A stretch of DNA of 64,000 nt from Brienomyrus brachyistius (lineage: Eukaryota; Chordata; Actinopteri; Osteoglossiformes; Mormyridae). Positions 60,047 to 64,000 of the stretch are shown here, piece by piece (positions within the stretch are counted from its first letter, which is position 1; every line of letters begins with the position of its first letter). Where the stretch lies: contig NC_064535.1 in the NCBI RefSeq assembly GCF_023856365.1, positions 14,581,863-14,645,862 of the forward strand. The letters are read 5' to 3'. The position numbers and the translations under genes were made by a program. The notes under the pieces are model-generated. The model ran no database searches. It was not told where the DNA came from and saw nothing but the letters and a program-made list of their open reading frames with translations.

Positions 60047-60061
60047 AATAAAGTCTTTATT
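60047..60061. promoter_or_regulatory. epcam: Candidate distal poly(A) signal of epcam (also present on +)
   Basis: The near-palindrome TAATAAAGTCTTTATTA carries AATAAA on the + strand (60047-60052) and, as TTTATT at 60056-60061, AATAAA on the - strand. Used by epcam it would give a 3'UTR of about 2.3 kb. A much nearer - strand AATAAA at 62266-62271 is an alternative. Confidence 0.35.
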
Positions 60062-60315
60062 ACAAAGCAAGGCCATGGTACAGACTGACAGCCAGCATGT
60101 CTCACACATAACATTCAGACTAAAGACACCAAAGCTAGTAACATTTACATCACATAGAACAATAATTCACTAAAAGGTAATTCATTGATATTAAAAAGAC
60201 TTTTTAGAAATACAATATTTTAAAAACAATAATACAGGTAAAGCTATTCTAGTTTAAGTTTACTATTGGATCTAGAAGCAGGATACTAGAGATTACTAGT
60301 GCTAATTTCAAAAAC

Positions 60316-60366
60316 TACACACACACACACACACACGCACACACACACGCGCACGCATGCACACAC

Positions 60367-60410
<44 letters not shown>
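60316..60410. repeat. (AC)n microsatellite, interrupted
   Basis: About 45 AC/GC dinucleotides with several GCACGC interruptions. Confidence 0.96.
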
Positions 60411-62009
60411 TACACAGTGGAGCAGAACAACACATGAAATAATTCCAGCAGCAACTGGAACAGAACTTGTTTTCCACGGTTCACCAAAGTGGAGCATTAT
60501 GAACGTATATATAACATTTATGTGGTTATACAATAGAGATATTAACAGCTGGTGGTGTAGCAGTCATGGAAGTGGTGCTCATTTGGTGTTGAGCTCTCAA
60601 ATCAACAGACGGTAACAAAAAACAAGGAATAAACATTTCCCATAACAAAATGTTATAGACATCGTTCAATTCTGCGTTAAACTTTCCTCCAACTTTCATA
60701 AATACTATGTTGTTACCCCAGCTGACTGACAGACTATGTAGACTTTCAAGCTCTCCCAAAGTACAATCACTATTACTGTATACAAAGTTCTGCATAGCTA
60801 AAGAGGAATGCATATTTTTGAATTTTAAACACTAGGTGTAGTTAAATACCTCACTTTGACGGACAGGTATAACCAAATACCAAAACAAAACACTACAAAA
60901 TGTAGCACTGAACCATAACAATGCTTTTCCAGTCTCATGAATCACCTCAGTCGTATGTAAAGAGCAAAGATGATTCCTACAAACATATCTATGCTGTTCA
61001 AAAAGAGGGCAAGTGACAAGAGATGAAAAAGAACTAACGTCCATAAAGACTCCTGAGCTTCGCAACTTAACGCTGCAATTTGATCATAACGCTAGTTTTT
61101 GGTATCAGACCTGGGAAAATGACATTAACTTCTCATTTCAATAATCCTTTACCTACACAATGCTGACTTGTTAGATGCCACCCATTGCCTACTTTTGCGC
61201 TACTGAACTGCTGCATCCCATAATGCTTCTCAAAAGATACAAGGCTCAGAGGAGGTGGCAGAGGGAATTGCTCTAGGTGTAAACGGTACTGTGCAGGTGT
61301 TGCACCATTGAAAATGTTAGTTGCTCCAGGTAATGGCTCAACACCTTTTCTTAAATAAAAAAAAAAGGCTTTGCAGATTGTGTAAGGAAACTAGATCTGC
61401 CAAGCAAAATGATCTATTGAGTCCAGTTGATTTTACAGTAATCTCATATTAGTCACAAACTCTGGTCAGCATAGTTCATCAGTGGCTGCCGAATGCGGAA
61501 ATGTTTAATGTTGATCCTAAACAAATGTTCATTTGGTCCTCTATGCAAATCCCTCCCTTTTTTCCCATACTAATTTTTTCCACTGGATCAGCCTTCTTGA
61601 CAAAACAGCTTATGGCAACTTAACACTATTATCATCTAGTGAAGTATATATGACATTAAATGCATTGAGAAATACCTGGGCAGTCTAAAACTACAGTGCA
61701 TTTACTCAAAAGTAAGGCAGCTCTACAATACACTGGTACAGTAGCTCTACAATACACTGGCAGCAGAGTACATTTACCAAAGACACCATTAGACGCCAAG
61801 GCCTGAATAAAAATACAAACACCCATGATGCCGAGATCAAGTTATTCCAAGAATCAGACCATTATAAAAAAGATTAAACCGCTAAAGTGAATTAGAAAAA
61901 AAATATGGATTTATTAATAACAGTTCAATTGAAATGCAGACACATTTCACCCAAAACTGTATAATGTAAGAAATTAAGAGCATTTTGATTGTGATTGACA
62001 TTAAAGCAT

Positions 62010-62040
62010 ATATATACTATATATACTATATATATATATA

Positions 62041-62094
<54 letters not shown>
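62010..62094. repeat. (TA)n microsatellite, interrupted
   Basis: Mostly TA dinucleotides with ACTATA interruptions at the left end. The longest pure stretch is about 45 bases. Confidence 0.96.
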
Positions 62095-62096
<2 letters not shown>

Positions 62097-62265
62097 TGCT
62101 GTATGACTTTCAGAACATTAATGCTTACAATATAAAAACAGTAAAAGGGTGTAGCTGTTTCAAACAGAAATACTCAGGTTATTACAATAACATTTCCACA
62201 TGAAACTGTACATGAACGTCAAACATATGCAAACCGCATTTATGAACCAGAAAAAAAAGCATCTT

Positions 62266-62271
62266 TTTATT
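62266..62271 (-). promoter_or_regulatory. epcam: Candidate proximal poly(A) signal of epcam
   Basis: TTTATT on the + strand gives AATAAA on the - strand, about 55 bases after the predicted epcam stop codon at 62324-62326. This would be a very short 3'UTR. Confidence 0.4.
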
Positions 62272-62323
62272 ATTCCAAAGACGGCACAGTTTGCTTAATA
62301 ATTCTTTTTTTCGATGAAGGCAG

Positions 62324-62332
62324 CTAGTGAAC
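62324..62332 (-). CDS. epcam: epcam, last coding exon (predicted, two codons plus stop)
   Basis: The - strand has a good acceptor (GGTTTCTTACAG) before 62332. Because the upstream exon ends in phase 0, the reading is Val-His-stop (GTT CAC TAG). The predicted protein therefore ends ...EYKKAQVH. Mammalian EpCAM continues for about a dozen more residues here (the stretch around EMGEMHREL), so either this fish protein has a shorter tail or a small exon was missed between 62340 and 62640. A 27-base segment bounded by AG and GT at 62466-62492 was considered but does not resemble the known tail. The exon's 3' end is the poly(A) site, not defined. Confidence 0.45.
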   Translation of the reverse strand, partial: VH

Positions 62333-62646
62333 CTGTAAGAAACCAAAAACCACGTATCATAAGATTACTTTTCAAAGCTCACAACCCTACAAAACCCTCC
62401 AAAAATACATCTAAATACAACTAGCCTACTACTGACCAGGACTATAAATGCTGGTGTATGCAGTACCTGACTTGTGAATGGACACTGGGAGTGCTGGTCA
62501 CCATTATAAAAGACACAAGACCATCACTGACGGGAAGCTAATTTGGCTTAATGTGTGGGTCCCATCCAAGAAAGTAATTACGACACTCCGCTTGTCCCTT
62601 TTCCGTTTTTACACTCGCATTCCCCTTCGGCTGGCTGCATGCTTAC

Positions 62647-62682
62647 CTGAGCCTTCTTGTATTCTCTCTTCCTGATCAGGTA
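62647..62682 (-). CDS. epcam: epcam exon, juxtamembrane cytoplasmic segment
   Basis: A 36-base exon reading YLIRKREYKKAQ, bounded by GTCCACAG before and GTAAGC after; both ends are phase 0. It corresponds to the basic stop-transfer region of EpCAM (human ISRKKRMAKYEKAE), which anchors the helix at the inner face of the membrane and begins the signalling tail. The match in charge pattern, length and position after the transmembrane exon supports it. Confidence 0.85.
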
Positions 62683-63036
62683 CTGTGGACGGTAACAGCA
62701 AAAGGGGGCAGAAAAAAAGAACCTTGTTAGATTTCCTGTCATTATGCAGCTGAGTCCAAACATGTTCTATCAGTTTTGCATTCCACCACAATTCTGTGTG
62801 CTGTTGTGGACAAGTAAACGTAGCCCATTACAAAACCATTGATGTTTTCTCCTCCAAACAATTACATACACAACCAGGGCCTATTCATCGTATGCATTAT
62901 AATGGCAAGACTGAATGACTGCTGAATTCTGCTATAATAGCAGACGAAATAGCGTTATGCTACAAAAGACCTTCTGAGCCTTCAAGTGAAGACAAGGCGA
63001 GAGGAAAAGCAGAAAGATGAACTTCGGAGTACTGAC

Positions 63037-63231
63037 CAGGACCAGCAGACCAATAATAATTGCCAGAGCCACCACGACGATAACAGCAATCACACCCCCA
63101 GTAAGTTTCTTCATGGTGAAGGTGGGGGGCGTCTCGTCAACGTAATAGACAGTGGCCCTCTCAAAGCTCATTGGCTGCCCACCAACTGTGACCAATGGTG
63201 TGGGAGTTGTTAATAAAGTCAAATTCTTGGC
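63037..63231 (-). CDS. epcam: epcam exon, end of extracellular domain and transmembrane helix
   Basis: A 195-base exon, 65 codons, phase 0 at both ends, with acceptor TTCCTGTTCACAG and donor GTCAGT. It begins AKNLTLLTTPTPLVTVGGQP, continues with VYYVDETPPTFTMKKLTGG and then the helix GVIAVIVVVALAIIIGLLVL. Human EpCAM has IYYVDEKAPEFSMQGLKAG followed by GVIAVIVVVVIAVVAGIVVL at the same place, so the identity is clear. An N-x-T site (NLT) lies at residues 3-5. In EpCAM this region holds the sheddase and gamma-secretase cleavage zone. TACSTD2 (Trop-2) is the only close alternative; the neighbouring kcnk12 favours epcam. Confidence 0.93.
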
Positions 63232-63319
63232 CTGTGAACAGGAAGACACCAAAGCTAAGGACACCGACCACGCTACCACATGTTGAATGCAGTATCTGTC
63301 CCTCAAAACCAGCCCTTAC

Positions 63320-63418
63320 TTCTTTTTCCAAATAGTGTGCCACGCGGGAGAGGTCCACCGTCCTATCACCCATCCGCTTCTTGAGGTCCAGAACAATTAG
63401 CCTTCTGTCCTTGTCATA
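63320..63418 (-). CDS. epcam: epcam exon, C-terminal extracellular domain (part)
   Basis: A 99-base exon, 33 codons, phase 0 at both ends, with acceptor GATCTTGCAG and donor GTAAGG. It reads YDKDRRLIVLDLKKRMGDR then TVDLSRVAHYLEKE. Human EpCAM has YENNVITIDLVQNSSQK and NDVDIADVAYYFEKD in the same order. The intron to the next exon is only 88 bases. The open frame continuing upstream (an ATG at 63461-63463) is intron read-through, not the start. Confidence 0.92.
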
Positions 63419-63542
63419 CTGCAAGATCAATCCATAAATGTTCAACGACATTTTAAACCACACATATGTAATGCTACATTCCGTCTTGCCTGTTGCAAAC
63501 TACAGTCCATATGACACCATGACACATACTATAAATACTCAC

Positions 63543-63603
63543 ATCAACTTTTTCTATTAGGGATGGGTTCAGGTTGTACTGTTGCAGGAGAGTTTCAATT
63601 GCA
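63543..63603 (-). CDS. epcam: epcam exon, C-terminal extracellular domain (part)
   Basis: A 61-base exon: its first base completes a Thr codon, then AIETLLQQYNLNPSLIEKVD, with acceptor TTCTCTTCTGCAG and donor GTGAGT. It aligns with the human segment RTALQKEITTRYQLDPKFITSI. The intron on its 3' side is 124 bases. Confidence 0.9.
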
Positions 63604-63875
63604 CTGCAGAAGAGAAACACAGGTTTTCACAGAATAAACAGCACCAGCAATTCGAAGCAGACCCACTGAATAGCTCGACATGTTCAATCATCCCATAATA
63701 CCTATTCTACGTGAATTAAATTATAAAAGTATTAATCTTTATTACAATAATGCCATTGTATATGACTGACATTAGCAGGTGGTTCACCTGGATGTTTTAC
63801 CAAATATATACGAGTTACAGAATGCAATATTTGACTGAGTGAAAGATAGTATTCAGATTTGTTTTCTTTACGAAC

Positions 63876-63941
63876 GTTCTAATGTTGGTGACATTGAGGG
63901 TAGTGTTCATTGGTCTGTGATTGAGATCGATGCGTATCCAG
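63876..63941 (-). CDS. epcam: epcam exon, after the thyroglobulin domain
   Basis: A 66-base exon, with acceptor TTTTTTCCAG. One base completes the previous codon (Tyr expected), then it reads WIRIDLNHRPMNTTLNVTNIR, and the last two bases AC join the T of the next exon to give R-T-A. This fits human [20 protein letters not shown] and SLRTALQ exactly at the joint. The donor needed is GTTCGT, a weak site; the stronger-looking GTAAAG four bases further would break the frame. Two N-glycosylation sites (NTT, NVT) are visible. The exons for the signal peptide, cysteine-rich N-terminus and thyroglobulin domain lie beyond the window. Confidence 0.87.
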
Positions 63942-64000
63942 CTGGAAAAAAGAAGAGGTGATGTTAAAATATAGGTCAGACCCGAGCAAAAGCCAGTCTG

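Larger units (their letters stand above)
60065..62320 (-). other. epcam: Possible epcam 3'UTR or intergenic DNA
   Basis: AT-rich stretch without coding evidence, containing the CA and TA microsatellites listed separately. Whether it is transcribed depends on which poly(A) signal is used. Confidence 0.35.

Noticed and set aside
62466..62492. 27-base candidate extra epcam exon between AG and GT
   Set aside because: It would stay in phase but encodes HSQCPFTSQ, unlike any EpCAM tail, and the donor GTACTG is poor.

Overview
The window is vertebrate genomic DNA, almost certainly from a ray-finned fish. It has small split exons with GT/AG junctions, two vertebrate membrane-protein genes, and many decayed repeats of kinds common in fish: Tc1-like transposons, LINE 3' ends that finish in short tandem repeats, tRNA-derived SINEs, a Harbinger-like MITE, and many microsatellites and minisatellites. 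Most of the 64 kb is non-coding; nearly all long open frames are by-products of tandem repeats or dead transposons.

Layout. Positions 1-18774 look like the 3' part of the large first intron of a two-pore potassium channel gene, kcnk12 (THIK-2), on the + strand; I found no exon 1 in the window. The intron carries a MITE (769-1552), a decayed Tc1 element joined to a 38-bp minisatellite (about 4255-5530), two SINE copies (5752-6075 and 6773-7018) and a very regular 28-bp GC-rich minisatellite (about 12115-14240) with a CACGTG E-box in nearly every unit. The last kcnk12 coding exon is 18775-19667, followed by a probable long 3'UTR (to about 23.5 or 24.8 kb). Positions 24.8-60 kb are intergenic and repeat-rich: two Tc1 pieces in inverted orientation (26220-27125), SINEs, an APE-type LINE whose RT active site has mutated (36850-38330), a 58-bp minisatellite (43062-43790), a long hairpin (49664-49768) and three LINE 3' pieces between 53.2 and 59.6 kb. 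At the right edge (62324-63941, - strand) lie six exons of the 3' half of epcam: the end of the extracellular domain, the transmembrane helix and a short cytoplasmic tail. Its 5' exons lie beyond the window.

The two genes converge. From general knowledge of the human locus the order is EPCAM, MSH2, KCNK12, with EPCAM and KCNK12 also pointing towards each other, so the pairing supports calling these kcnk12 and epcam rather than their paralogues (KCNK13, TACSTD2). No MSH2-like sequence was recognised between them. The genes do not form a pathway: one is a K+ channel subunit, the other an epithelial adhesion and signalling protein.

The most unusual structure is the intronic E-box minisatellite. 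Family names for repeats come from recognising typical fish sequences by eye, not from a database search.
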